From positions 18,684 to 82,683 of the forward strand of contig NZ_JAMBOR010000017.1 in the NCBI RefSeq assembly GCF_023715845.1: a DNA stretch of 64,000 nucleotides, given 5' to 3'. The first letter of the stretch is position 1. Each line of letters starts with the position of its first letter. The notes under the pieces were generated by a model. The model had not been told where the DNA came from and did not search any database. It worked only from the letters and a program-made list of their open reading frames with translations. The position numbers and the translations under genes were made by a program. This DNA is from Fictibacillus phosphorivorans (GTDB taxonomy: Bacteria; Bacillota; Bacilli; Bacillales; Fictibacillaceae). This document shows positions 42,109 to 50,873 of this stretch, piece after piece.

Positions 42109-43416
42109 ATGAAAGTCGGTGTCATTGCGGATGATTTAACCGGTGCGAACGCGACGGGAGTTAAACTTGTGAAACAAGGTTTTGAGGCGGCGACGATGGT
42201 TTATTATGATCAGCCTCTTGGATCAGGAAGCTATAACGCCGTTTGTATTGATACAGATAGTCGATATGCCAGAAAAGATGTGGCAGAAATGCGGATCAAA
42301 AAGTCAATCGAGAACCTAAAAATTTGGGGAGCAGATGTGATCTGTAAACGCATCGACAGTACGGTAAGAGGAAACATCGGAATTGAAGTAGACAAGGTTC
42401 TAAACGAACTTGGGGAAAAATCAATTGCCATCGTTGTAGCATCGTTTCCTGATTCAAGCCGTATCACATCCGGCGGTTATCTTCTTGTGAACGGTGTACC
42501 TGTTCAAGCGACTGATGTAGCAAATGATCCGGTAACACCGCTGACTGAATCGTATGTTCCTTCTATTATAAAAAAACAAAGTGAACATCCTGTAGCTCAT
42601 CTTGGTCTTGAAACGGTCCTTCAAGGCAAAGATGTCATCCTACAAGATCTGAAGAAACAGATTCAAGAAGGGAACAGAATTATCGTTATGGATGCGGTGA
42701 CCGACGAAGAGATTGAAGATATCGCACATGCCATGGCTTTAATAGAGGATTATCAGCTCGTACCGGTCGACCCGGGACCGCTAACTGCCTACTATTCAAA
42801 CGCTTTTACAAGTCAGCACACACAAAGCAAAAAGGTTATCGTAACCGTTGGGAGTGTGACGTCGTTAAGCGCAGAGCAACTGGATTACTTGATCAATAAA
42901 ACGGATGCGATACCTATTTATGTAGATGCACATAAACTAGCAAGCCTTTCAGAAAGCTGGGAAACCGAAGTGGATCGGGTGGTACAAGAAGCTTTAGCAC
43001 AAATTCAATTGCAAGATATTCTTGTGATCACGACCAATTCGCCTGCAGCTGAACGATTAGATCTTAAACGTTTATCTGCAGAACAAGGTGTGAGTCAAGA
43101 CCAACTGGCAAAACGAATCGCGGATGGATTAGGAAAGGTTACGCGCGTCGTTATTCAATCTACTTCATATGAAATCGGCGGATGCTTCTCAAGTGGAGGA
43201 GATGTTACCGCTTCCCTATGTTCAGTGGGAAGAGCGGAAGGAATCAAACTAAAAGACGAGATCCTTCCACTCGTTGCTTATGGAGAGTTCATGGGAGGGT
43301 ATTTTGATGGCCTCCCAATAGCCACAAAGGGTGGTATGGTTGGCGATAAAAAAGCGATCCATACGATCATTAAGCATCTATTAACCAATCAAAAATCAAC
43401 CAAACAAGTTTTTTAA
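42109..43416 (+). CDS. dtnK: Four-carbon acid sugar kinase (DUF1537; D-threonate kinase-like)
   Basis: 435 residues with the two-domain DUF1537 layout. The N-terminal SBD domain shows VIADDLTGANATGVKLVKQG at the start and KRIDSTVRGNIGIE near 85. The C-terminal nucleotide-binding domain has VTVGSVTSLSAEQ near 245 and SSGGDVTASLCSVGRAEGIK near 360. These kinases phosphorylate D-threonate or D-erythronate at O4. With PdxA2 next, as in the described D-threonate pathway, threonate is the likely substrate. The gene follows the regulator by 2 nt with an AAGGTGG site. Confidence 0.88.
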   Translation: MKVGVIADDLTGANATGVKLVKQGFEAATMVYYDQPLGSGSYNAVCIDTDSRYARKDVAEMRIKKSIENLKIWGADVICKRIDSTVRGNIGIEVDKVLNELGEKSIAIVVASFPDSSRITSGGYLLVNGVPVQATDVANDPVTPLTESYVPSIIKKQSEHPVAHLGLETVLQGKDVILQDLKKQIQEGNRIIVMDAVTDEEIEDIAHAMALIEDYQLVPVDPGPLTAYYSNAFTSQHTQSKKVIVTVGSVTSLSAEQLDYLINKTDAIPIYVDAHKLASLSESWETEVDRVVQEALAQIQLQDILVITTNSPAAERLDLKRLSAEQGVSQDQLAKRIADGLGKVTRVVIQSTSYEIGGCFSSGGDVTASLCSVGRAEGIKLKDEILPLVAYGEFMGGYFDGLPIATKGGMVGDKKAIHTIIKHLLTNQKSTKQVF

Positions 43417-43453
43417 AACGAAAAGATAGATAAATTTCGAGGAGGAACTAAAC

Positions 43454-44476
43454 ATGACGACAACAACAAACGAAAGAGCAATCATTGCTATTCCAATGGG
43501 TGATCCTGCAGGTATCGGACCTGAAATCACCATGAAGTCTCTTACGAAAAAAGAGATCTATGATGTAAGTAAACCACTGGTCATCGGGGATGCAGATGTT
43601 TTAGAAAAATCCATTGCAATTGTTGGAGCAGATCTAACGATAAATGAAGTAAGTTCACCTCAAGAAGGAAAGTATGAGTTAGGAACCGTTGATGTTATCA
43701 ACTTAAACAATATTGATATGGATCAGCTTCAATACGGTCAGGTGTCGGCACAAGGCGGCCAGGGAGCTTTTGAATATATCAAAAAATCAGTTGAACTTGC
43801 TATGGCAGGAGAAGTAAAAGCACTTGCTACAACTCCAATCAATAAAGAATCACTAAAGGCCGCTAATGTTCCTTATATCGGACATACAGAAATGCTAGAA
43901 GCGTTAGCTGGTTCAAACGACCCGTTAACGATGTTTGAAGTAAGAGGGATGAGAATTTTCTTCTTAACCCGTCATTTGTCATTAAAAGATGCGATTGACG
44001 CGATGACGAAAGAACGCGTACATGATTATTTGATCCGCTGTGACAGAGCACTGGCTCGACTTGGTGTTGAGAACCGAAGATGGGCGGTTGCTGGCTTGAA
44101 TCCTCATGGCGGGGAAGGCGGATTGTTCGGCTGGGAAGAAGTAGAACAGATTCGACCAGGTATCGAACTGGCTGCTGCAGACGGAATCAACGTAGTAGGT
44201 CCCGTTCCGGCTGACTCTGTATTCTTCCAAGCACTAAACGGAAAATATGATGCTGTTCTATCTCTCTATCATGATCAAGGTCATATCGCAGCGAAGATGA
44301 CAGATTTCCATGGAACGATTTCAATCACAAACGGTTTACCTTTCCTACGAACATCTGTAGATCATGGAACGGCGTTTGATATCGCAGGTAAGAACATTGC
44401 AGAAAGTACGAGTATGGAGCAATGCATCAAGCTTGCCGCTCAATACGCACCAAAGTTTACAGCGAACAGCTTATAA
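43454..44476 (+). CDS. pdxA2: 4-phospho-D-threonate 3-dehydrogenase (PdxA2 family)
   Basis: 340 residues of the PdxA family, with [17 protein letters not shown] near 15, [20 protein letters not shown] near 118, [20 protein letters not shown] near 215 and [12 protein letters not shown] near 275, which include the metal-binding histidines. It is not the vitamin B6 enzyme by context. Next to a DUF1537 kinase, PdxA2 proteins oxidise 4-phospho-D-threonate, and decarboxylation of the product gives dihydroxyacetone phosphate. A good GAGGAGG ribosome binding site precedes it. Confidence 0.88.
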   Translation: MTTTTNERAIIAIPMGDPAGIGPEITMKSLTKKEIYDVSKPLVIGDADVLEKSIAIVGADLTINEVSSPQEGKYELGTVDVINLNNIDMDQLQYGQVSAQGGQGAFEYIKKSVELAMAGEVKALATTPINKESLKAANVPYIGHTEMLEALAGSNDPLTMFEVRGMRIFFLTRHLSLKDAIDAMTKERVHDYLIRCDRALARLGVENRRWAVAGLNPHGGEGGLFGWEEVEQIRPGIELAAADGINVVGPVPADSVFFQALNGKYDAVLSLYHDQGHIAAKMTDFHGTISITNGLPFLRTSVDHGTAFDIAGKNIAESTSMEQCIKLAAQYAPKFTANSL

Positions 44477-44487
44477 AAATGCATAAG

Positions 44488-44513
44488 GTGAAGGGTGCAG
44501 TTTTGCCCTTCAC
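44488..44513 (+). terminator. Weak hairpin between pdxA2 and the permease gene
   Basis: GTGAAGGG (44488-44495) pairs with CCCTTCAC (44506-44513) around a 10-nt loop; the following sequence is T-rich (TATTTATT) but not a true T tract. It may partly terminate transcription or protect the upstream mRNA. Confidence 0.5.
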
Positions 44514-44529
44514 TATTTATTAAGTGAAA

Positions 44530-44543
44530 TAAAAGCGCTTACA
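44530..44543 (+). promoter_or_regulatory. Candidate cre (CcpA) site before the GntP-type permease
   Basis: TAAAAGCGCTTACA matches the cre consensus TGWNANCGNTNWCA except at the second base, and it lies 17 nt before the permease start. It suggests catabolite repression of uptake of the carbon source. Confidence 0.6.
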
Positions 44544-44560
44544 AAATAGGGGGCACTAAC

Positions 44561-45934
44561 ATGGAAGTTTCAGGAGCACAAATGGTAGCTGGTTTAGTTC
44601 TTGGTGTTATTGCATTAATCTTTTTTGTATTAAAAACGAAAGTACATGCGTTTCTAGCTTTGATTATTGCAGCTTCCATCGCAGGAATCGTAGGCGGCAT
44701 GGAGCCAGGGAAAGTGGCGGATACCATCTCTGCCGGATTCGGAAGCACGTTAGCATCCATTGGTATCGTCATTGGTCTAGGTGTCATGATCGGACGAATT
44801 CTTGAGGTTTCAGGAGCTGCGGAAACATTAGCTTACTCATTAATCAAATTTGTCGGCAGGAAAAAAGAAGAATGGGCCATGGCGATAGCGGGTTATCTTG
44901 TGTCCATTCCTATTTTTGTAGATTCAGCGTTTGTTATTTTAAATCCACTTGTAAAAGCACTTTCTAAAAAGACAGGAAAATCCGTGATTTCGTTAGGTGT
45001 TGCATTAGCAGTAGGTCTTGTCATCACACACTCTTTAGTACCACCTACACCCGGCCCTCTTGGAGTAGCAGGTATCTTCGGGGTGGATATTGGCTTAATG
45101 ATTGGTCTCGGGCTTGTTTTTGCTGTACCGACTATGATTGCGGGTGTCCTTTATGCAAAATGGCTAGGCAAAAGAATCTACCAAGTTCCAGATGATACTG
45201 AACTTGGTTTTACGAGACCAGATAAACAAGCGGCATATCAAGAATTTGTCGAATTAGCGAGTACAAGAGAGACTGAACTTCCTTCACTAGGTCGCTCGCT
45301 TATGCCGATTGTTGTGCCTATTCTATTAATCTTTCTAAATACGACATTAACCGCTCTCGAACTAACTTCAGGCTTTTATGGTATTCTCATTTACTTAGGA
45401 AAACCGATTATTGCAGTCAGCATTGGTTTACTTGCAGCCATCTATTTATTAGCTGGCAATTTAAGCCGTAGTGATTCTATTAATCGAATGGAAGAGGGGA
45501 TCCAAACAGCAGGTATCATCCTTCTCGTAACAGGTGCAGGTGGTGCACTTGGGAATGTACTTCGTGAAAGTGGAGCAGGTGATTATATCGCTAAAAGTAT
45601 CGCTGATTTAACGTTACCAGCCATTCTAATCCCATTCTTTGTAGCGACGATCGTACGACTTGTTCAAGGAAGCGGAACCGTAGCGATGATCACAGCAGCA
45701 TCCATTTCAGCACCGATCCTTTCACAGCTTGACGTAAACATGGCATTAGCCGCACAAGCTGCCGCAATGGGTTCAATGGTCTTCTCTTATTTTAACGATA
45801 GTCTATTCTGGGTTGTTAACAGAATGCTAGGCATAAAAGATGTAAAAGAACAAATCATGGTATGGTCTGTACCGACCACCATCTGTTGGTTCGTCGGGCT
45901 GGTTTCACTTCTTGTTGCGAATGCGATTTTTTAA
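44561..45934 (+). CDS. GntP-family gluconate/threonate permease
   Basis: 457 residues with about 12 to 14 hydrophobic segments, GntP family (ion:H+ symporters for gluconate and other sugar acids). Typical segments are GFGSTLASIGIVIGLGVMIG near 68, VDSAFVILNPLVKALSKKTG near 125, HSLVPPTPGPLGVAGIFG near 157 and a C-terminal FSYFNDSLFWVVNRMLGI. It is the last gene of the threonate operon and would supply D-threonate or D-erythronate to the kinase. A cre-like site sits just upstream and a terminator follows. Confidence 0.9.
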   Translation: MEVSGAQMVAGLVLGVIALIFFVLKTKVHAFLALIIAASIAGIVGGMEPGKVADTISAGFGSTLASIGIVIGLGVMIGRILEVSGAAETLAYSLIKFVGRKKEEWAMAIAGYLVSIPIFVDSAFVILNPLVKALSKKTGKSVISLGVALAVGLVITHSLVPPTPGPLGVAGIFGVDIGLMIGLGLVFAVPTMIAGVLYAKWLGKRIYQVPDDTELGFTRPDKQAAYQEFVELASTRETELPSLGRSLMPIVVPILLIFLNTTLTALELTSGFYGILIYLGKPIIAVSIGLLAAIYLLAGNLSRSDSINRMEEGIQTAGIILLVTGAGGALGNVLRESGAGDYIAKSIADLTLPAILIPFFVATIVRLVQGSGTVAMITAASISAPILSQLDVNMALAAQAAAMGSMVFSYFNDSLFWVVNRMLGIKDVKEQIMVWSVPTTICWFVGLVSLLVANAIF

Positions 45935-45962
45935 AAGATTGTTAGTGTTATTGCCATAACGA

Positions 45963-46008
45963 TAGGGGCTGACTCCTCAAAAGCTTTTGAGAGTTCAAGC
46001 CTCTTTTT
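45963..46008 (+). terminator. Terminator after the permease gene
   Basis: A long stem (AGGGGCT...ACTC...CAAAA with TTTTG...GAGT...AAGCCTC, small internal bulges) is followed by TTTTTA. It ends the threonate operon. Confidence 0.8.
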
Positions 46009-46126
46009 ATATCAAACAAGAGAAAAAGGACGTTTTGATGAATCAAAACTAGATTTAAGTTACGAACTCCAAGCGAAATGACCGCGTATCAAGGTGTTTT
46101 TAAGTGGTAAGTAAGCTACGAAACAG

Positions 46127-46276
46127 CAAGTTTGAGCGAAAACCCACCCATTTTGAGCGAAGATCAGGAATCTTGAGCGTAGCTCAGCGATTCTGAGCGG
46201 TACTCGAGGTTTTTGAGCGAAAAGTGGGTCATCTTGCGCGAACGTGTAACAGAATAAAAAAACACGTACCGTAAAA
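46127..46276 (+). repeat. TGAGCG 20-nt-period array, copy D (6 units)
   Basis: TGAGCG at 46133, 46154, 46174, 46194 and 46214, with TGCGCG at 46235, then the end module ACGTGT...ACACGTACCGTAAAA. It lies between the convergent permease and efflux genes. One unit, TGAGCGTAGCTCA at 46174, is itself a palindrome with a 3-nt loop. Confidence 0.9.
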
Positions 46277-46288
46277 TCTCCATTCATC

Positions 46289-46317
46289 CAAAAAAAGAAG
46301 GCTGACTTTTGTCAGCC
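46289..46317 (-). terminator. Terminator after the DHA2 efflux gene
   Basis: GGCTGAC (46300-46306) and GTCAGCC (46311-46317) form a perfect stem with a TTTT/AAAA loop. On the minus strand it is followed by TTCTTTTTTT. Confidence 0.85.
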
Positions 46318-46333
46318 CTCCTAATCAATTGAT

Positions 46334-47743
46334 TCAAGACTCCGCAGACTCTTCCTCCGCCTTTTCATTCTTAATAAAAAACGAAGTAATCAGTCCGAGT
46401 AAGGATAAAACAGCAACCACAATGAACGCCATGTTTGCCCCGTACATATCCGGATAAGAAACTTCAGGGTTATTTTCGGCGTTATTTGCAACGGTTGTCA
46501 TGACCGTTACTAAGATCGCCGTCCCAACTGAGGCGGCAATCATTTTCATCGTATTATCCATCGCTGCGCCATGTGGGATCAATCGTTTCGGTAAACGGTT
46601 TAAACCAGCGGTCGCCACAGGCATCATCACCATCCCAAGTCCGAGCATCCGGATGCTGTACATAACCGTGATGAACGTAAAGGATGTAGATGGACTGAGT
46701 GTCGCGAATGCAAAAGATGAGCCCGTGATAATGGTCAAGCCAGTAAATGCAAGCCACCTCGCACCGAATTTATCAAAGAGGCGTCCCGTGATCGGGGATA
46801 AAAGCCCCGTGATCAGTGCGCCTGGGAGCAGTGCCAAACCTGCTTCAAACGCTGTAAAATCCCTCATGTTCTGCATAAAGAGCGGAATAATCGTCTCGGC
46901 TCCGATCAGTCCCATGAACGTGATCATCCCAATCGCGACGGTAAGCGGAAAGACGGAATTAGCAAAAACACGGAACTCGAGCATCGGATGCTTTAATCGA
47001 AGCTGTCTTATGATGAAAATGACAAGCGCCACCACTCCGATCGCGAGCCACAATAAGGTGCTTGAAGCTGTCCATCCTAGGTTTCCTGCACACGTAAATC
47101 CGTAAAGAAGTCCCCCGAAACCGAACGATGACAAGATGATGGATAAAACATCAACCCTCGTTTTAGCTGTCTCTGTCACATTTTTTAAAGCAAAATAAGC
47201 GATGACGATATCAATGATTGCGATCGGCAGAATAATGAAAAATAATAAACGCCACGAGTAATGCGACGTCACCCAGCCTGATAAAGCGGGGCCGATCGCT
47301 GGCGCAAAGGAGATCACTAGACCGACTAAGCCCATCGCAGATCCGCGTTTGTTCACGGGGAAAATCATAAGGAAGACGGTCTGCATCAACGGCAGCATGA
47401 CGCCAGCTCCGCTTGATTGGATGACCCTTCCTAATAGAAGCATCTCAAAGTTTGGAGCCAACCCGGCAACTAATGTTCCAAAAGCGAATACGCTCATAGC
47501 AGAGAGAAATAGCTGTCTTGTCGTGAAGCGCTCTAATAAAAACGCACTGACCGGAATCATGATCCCGTTGACTAGCATAAACACCGTTGTCAGCCATTGT
47601 GCACTGTTCGCGGTGATTTTCATCTCTTCCATGATCGGCGGTATCGCGGTGATCATCAGCGTTTGGTTTAATATTGCAATAAATGTTCCGGCAAGAAGCA
47701 GTGTTACGATCGTAGACTGTTTATAATTTTGTGTAGCTTCCAT
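46334..47743 (-). CDS. MFS drug efflux transporter, DHA2 (EmrB/QacA) family
   Basis: 469 residues with about 14 hydrophobic segments. The N-terminus has the DHA2 motif LNQTLMITAIPPIMEEM near 25-41 and WLTTVFMLVNGIMIPVSAFL near 50. The proton/drug antiporter motif of helix 5 is visible as GLVGLVISFAPAIGPALSG. A charged C-terminal tail (EKAEEESAES) ends the protein. It probably exports toxic compounds, as LmrB and EmrB do; the substrate is not predictable. It is monocistronic, with its own terminator and no adjacent regulator. Confidence 0.9.
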   Translation of the reverse strand: MEATQNYKQSTIVTLLLAGTFIAILNQTLMITAIPPIMEEMKITANSAQWLTTVFMLVNGIMIPVSAFLLERFTTRQLFLSAMSVFAFGTLVAGLAPNFEMLLLGRVIQSSGAGVMLPLMQTVFLMIFPVNKRGSAMGLVGLVISFAPAIGPALSGWVTSHYSWRLLFFIILPIAIIDIVIAYFALKNVTETAKTRVDVLSIILSSFGFGGLLYGFTCAGNLGWTASSTLLWLAIGVVALVIFIIRQLRLKHPMLEFRVFANSVFPLTVAIGMITFMGLIGAETIIPLFMQNMRDFTAFEAGLALLPGALITGLLSPITGRLFDKFGARWLAFTGLTIITGSSFAFATLSPSTSFTFITVMYSIRMLGLGMVMMPVATAGLNRLPKRLIPHGAAMDNTMKMIAASVGTAILVTVMTTVANNAENNPEVSYPDMYGANMAFIVVAVLSLLGLITSFFIKNEKAEEESAES

Positions 47744-47854
47744 TCACATCTCATCCCTGTCAAAAATTATGATGTGTACAGCTTACATGATTTAAATGGA
47801 AAATCACATAAAAGTGCCTGCTGAAATACACTAGTTAAAAACTTAGGTGATGAC

Positions 47855-48049
47855 ATGGATGAACAACAATTGCCTTCAATCGAAAACGCGCTGCTTTTAT
47901 TGGATTTCATGGTGATTTTATTGGTGGATAAAGATCCCGTGACGGGAGTTGTGTTGTTAGGTTTGTTAAAAACGGTAACGGAAGATCGTTTGATAAGGGT
48001 AGCATTTATTTTATTGGTCATCTTGCTGAGCGTGGGAGGAGGAATATAA
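47855..48049 (+). CDS. Small hydrophobic hypothetical protein, 64 residues
   Basis: An ATG at 47855 follows a TAGGTGA site with rather short spacing. The predicted product starts MDEQQLPSIENALLLLDFMV and has two hydrophobic stretches (ALLLLDFMVILLV and VAFILLVILLSVGG) around a more polar KDPVTG and TEDRLIR middle, so it could be a two-helix membrane peptide. No family is recognised. It lies between the divergent efflux gene and the C15-like gene. The opposite strand also has an open frame here, so this is a tentative gene call. Confidence 0.4.
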   Translation: MDEQQLPSIENALLLLDFMVILLVDKDPVTGVVLLGLLKTVTEDRLIRVAFILLVILLSVGGGI

Positions 48050-48168
48050 TCAATTGTACCCGGGCATGAGGACGGAGAACGAATCGTCACTTCATCGTTT
48101 TTAAACAATTCATACTATTTAAACGATTTTATTGTTATTCTACAATAAGTTGAAAGAGGAGGGCTATT

Positions 48169-49464
48169 GTGAGGATACAAGCTGATCGATTACTTATTGT
48201 AGGGATAACGTTTTTGTGCAGTATGATAGTTTTCAGTTCTCAAACCGCAGAGGCAAAAGGAAAAGACAAGACAAGCTGTTATGATGCAAGTGTTCCATTA
48301 ACTCCAGAGGAACAACGGCTTCTGGATGGGAAGCCGATTCCGCAGCAGATTTTAGAAGAAAGCGAGTTTACTCCATACGTCGATAGGTTTAAGAAAGATC
48401 TTTGTTCGGCAAAAAGTGAAAAACAAGCGGAGAAGTTAATCGAGAGACACGGAACGAAGCTATGGAATACAGCGGTCGACCGTGCTCAGGGGAAGCGGCC
48501 TGATCTAGGAGAGCTCGATACATATGATGATCGTCCGTTATACTGGGCGAGACTCAGCATGACCAGTGCACTAAGACAATGGGATCCTGATTTTAAAGTA
48601 GATGAAGAAAAACGCGAACAGCTAATGAAAAATCTTGAATACACATCACGTGGGATCACAACCGTTCATTTTCCGAAGGGTGAACGAGTGAAGCGTGTTC
48701 TCGTGAGCGGTTTTGATCCGTATCGATTGGAGCAGGAACCTCGGCGTTCGAACCCTTCAGGCGCAAGCGGATTACAGCTGGATGGTCGTTTAGTATGGAC
48801 GGATGATGGACTAGCAGTGATCCAAGCAGCGAATTTTCCGGTGCGATGGGACGATTTTGAAGAGGGAATCGTTGAAGATACGTTCGGTCCGTTTTTAAAA
48901 GAAGGGCCAAAGCGCGTGGACTTGATCATGACGATCAGTCAGGGCGGACCACGTAAAATGGCGATCGAAGGATATGCCGGCCGTTGGCACACTGGAGCTG
49001 ACAACAAGCTGGAAGAACGGGCCGAGGTAACTCCGGTCGTTTCTCATTGGCCGATGCCAGATCCACTTCCGGAATTCATCGAAACCACCCTTCCATATGA
49101 AGAGATGATTGCAGCAGGAACAGGGCCATGGCAGGTGCTGCGAAACGATGAAGTTTGTGAATGGCTGCCGCCGAACTTTGATGATCCTGCCGTTTGTCAT
49201 GACGGCGGTCCGACTCCCGGTTCAAAAGCAAGAGCAGGCGGTGGAGGCAGCTACTTATCAAACGAAAGCATGTACCGTTCCAACCGCGTGCGACTCGGTC
49301 TAGGTGCTACCGATATCCCGGGTGGCCACCTGCACATCGCAGAGCAGGAGTTTTATCCGGAAGACAAATCCGTTTACATCACGGATGAGTTTAAGAATTT
49401 CCGTAAAAACACGGTTGATCAGACGGTTGAGCTAGTAAAAGCAGCTGCTCGAGGAATAGAATAA
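48169..49464 (+). CDS. Secreted pyroglutamyl-peptidase-like (C15) protein with Ser at the nucleophile position
   Basis: 431 residues from a GTG with a GAGGAGGG site. The N-terminal signal peptide has a likely cleavage after AEA (27-29). The C-terminal two thirds resemble peptidase C15: VLVSGFDPYRLEQE with SNPSGASG near 178-201, the glutamate region MAIEGYA (Glu267), the nucleophile region GGGSYLSNESMYR and HLHIAEQE (His389). In C15 enzymes the YLCN-type motif carries the catalytic cysteine; here it reads YLSN (Ser364). It may therefore be inactive, use serine, or have another role. The normal C15 enzyme is cytosolic and about 210 residues, so this is an extended, exported variant. Confidence 0.78.
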   Translation: MRIQADRLLIVGITFLCSMIVFSSQTAEAKGKDKTSCYDASVPLTPEEQRLLDGKPIPQQILEESEFTPYVDRFKKDLCSAKSEKQAEKLIERHGTKLWNTAVDRAQGKRPDLGELDTYDDRPLYWARLSMTSALRQWDPDFKVDEEKREQLMKNLEYTSRGITTVHFPKGERVKRVLVSGFDPYRLEQEPRRSNPSGASGLQLDGRLVWTDDGLAVIQAANFPVRWDDFEEGIVEDTFGPFLKEGPKRVDLIMTISQGGPRKMAIEGYAGRWHTGADNKLEERAEVTPVVSHWPMPDPLPEFIETTLPYEEMIAAGTGPWQVLRNDEVCEWLPPNFDDPAVCHDGGPTPGSKARAGGGGSYLSNESMYRSNRVRLGLGATDIPGGHLHIAEQEFYPEDKSVYITDEFKNFRKNTVDQTVELVKAAARGIE

Positions 49465-49473
49465 TAGGATAAG

Positions 49474-49503
49474 AGAGGGCCTCTGATGGAGGCCCTCTTT
49501 TTA
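49474..49503 (+). terminator. Terminator after the C15-like gene
   Basis: AGAGGGCCTC (49474-49483) pairs perfectly with GAGGCCCTCT (49489-49498) around TGATG, followed by TTTTTAATTT. Confidence 0.9.
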
Positions 49504-49504
49504 A

Positions 49505-49928
49505 TTTCTGATCCTAGACTAGCAATCTATTTAGGTAAAAATCGACCGAGAAAATCTAAGATAAAGATCACATGTACTAAGGCGACGCTGATTAATGGTT
49601 TATTAAAGCCTTTGTTGAGAAAGATTGCAAGTATGTAAAAACTTAAGGACAACAGGATGGTGTTGTTCCTTTAACCGGTTCCTTGAGCGTAGCGGTAGAG
49701 TGAAATCGAGTAAAAAACGCTCCATAACAGTAAAAAACCCTCCATAACAGAAGTGAAAGGATGTAAAGTTTCTACATTTTGTGATCTCCTTTTGAAAATG
49801 TTTCCTCTCAAAATAGTAACATAGAAACCTGTCTTTCTATAAAAAAGTGACCTAAACGGACAGCTCTCTGCGTATTCTAGAATAGAAGTGTTACGGACTG
49901 GCTTACATGAGATGAGAGGTGCTGCATC
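49505..49928. other. Gene-free stretch with short tandem repeat
   Basis: No convincing gene. A 20-nt direct repeat (GTAAAAAACGCTCCATAACA, then the same with CC for GC) lies at about 49709-49748. A lone TGAGCGTAGCG is at 49683, reminiscent of the 20-nt arrays. On the minus strand a short hydrophobic frame of about 45 codons (49530-49670) contains SFYILAIFLNKGFNKPLI without a good start and may be a membrane-protein remnant. The promoter of the following gene should lie near its 3' end. Confidence 0.5.
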
Positions 49929-50729
49929 ATGAATATCGTCGAGATCCTAAATCATTTGAGCGACCGTTTTTTTAAGATGAGAGTGTACGATTTATCTGCT
50001 CAGATGGCTTATTATTTTCTAATGTCCGTTTTTCCATTTCTGTTGGTGATCTATTCGTTGATGACGTATCTGCCACTGAATGAGGGCAATATTTTGGAAC
50101 TGATCCAGCCTTATGCTCCTGATGCGACATACGCGCTGATCGAGAAGACACTATCTTATACGGTGAGAAGGCAAGAGGGAAATCTCCTTTCGCTCAGCTT
50201 AGTGGTGACATTGTGGCTGTCTTCGATGGGCTTGCAGTGTATGAAACGCATATTGAATGATGCGTATGAGGTTCGAAATAATGAAAATGTGGTTAAACAA
50301 CTATTCGAAAGTCTCATGTTGACAATCGGCTTTATGATCGCGGTGTTGTTTTCGGTGATTGTTCCGGTTTTTGAAAAAGTGCTGAGGGTTTATTTAGATG
50401 ATATTTTTTCGATTGTGGAGCTCCAAAGGGTGTGGATCGTCGTGCAGTGGGGGATTGGGACTATCTTTTTGCTGGTCTTTTTCCTCGTGCTCTATTCATT
50501 CGCACCGAGCATCAAGCTTGGATTTAGAAAAGCCGTTCCAGGCGCGTTCTTTGCAACCATCTGCTGGCAGCTCGTCTCGATGGGATTCGCTTCCTATGTG
50601 AGCGGTAGTAATTATTCAGCGCTTTACGGGCAAGTGGCAAGTTTAGTCGTGCTGATGCTATGGTTTTACTTGTCAGCGATGATCATAATTGTGGGCGGGC
50701 TGCTGAATTCGGTGGTGTATCCGGAATGA
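49929..50729 (+). CDS. YihY/BrkB-family membrane protein
   Basis: 266 residues with about six hydrophobic segments. Family features are AQMAYYFLMSVFPFLLVIYS near 25-44, LWLSSMGLQCMKRILNDAYE near 97, SIKLGFRKAVPGAFFATICW near 195 and SGSNYSALYGQVASLVVLML near 222. The family was once called ribonuclease BN but is now regarded as inner-membrane proteins of uncertain transport or envelope function. It starts behind GAGAGGTG and is monocistronic. Confidence 0.88.
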   Translation: MNIVEILNHLSDRFFKMRVYDLSAQMAYYFLMSVFPFLLVIYSLMTYLPLNEGNILELIQPYAPDATYALIEKTLSYTVRRQEGNLLSLSLVVTLWLSSMGLQCMKRILNDAYEVRNNENVVKQLFESLMLTIGFMIAVLFSVIVPVFEKVLRVYLDDIFSIVELQRVWIVVQWGIGTIFLLVFFLVLYSFAPSIKLGFRKAVPGAFFATICWQLVSMGFASYVSGSNYSALYGQVASLVVLMLWFYLSAMIIIVGGLLNSVVYPE

Positions 50730-50766
50730 AGCTCATGAAGGAAGCACACTAAAAGCAAAAAATGGA

Positions 50767-50830
50767 TTTTAAGGTACGTGTTCTTTTAATCTGTTACACG
50801 TTCGCGCAAGATGCCCTGCTTTTCGCGCAA
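50767..50830 (-). repeat. Short array of the TGAGCG family, copy E (2 degenerate units, inverted)
   Basis: On the plus strand this reads TTTTAAGGTACGTGT, then the reverse of the ACGTGTAACAG end module, then CGCGCA at 50803 and 50824, 21 nt apart. It keeps the end module but has only two units with CGCGCA instead of CGCTCA. It lies between convergent genes. Confidence 0.8.
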
Positions 50831-50873
50831 AACGAAAAAGTGCCACCTTTTCGGGGACACTTTTATACATTTT

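Noticed and set aside
46500..47105. Plus-strand open frame of 201 codons inside the efflux gene
   Set aside because: It is a shadow of the DHA2 gene on the other strand: no ribosome binding site, composition of a reversed membrane protein and no recognisable domain.
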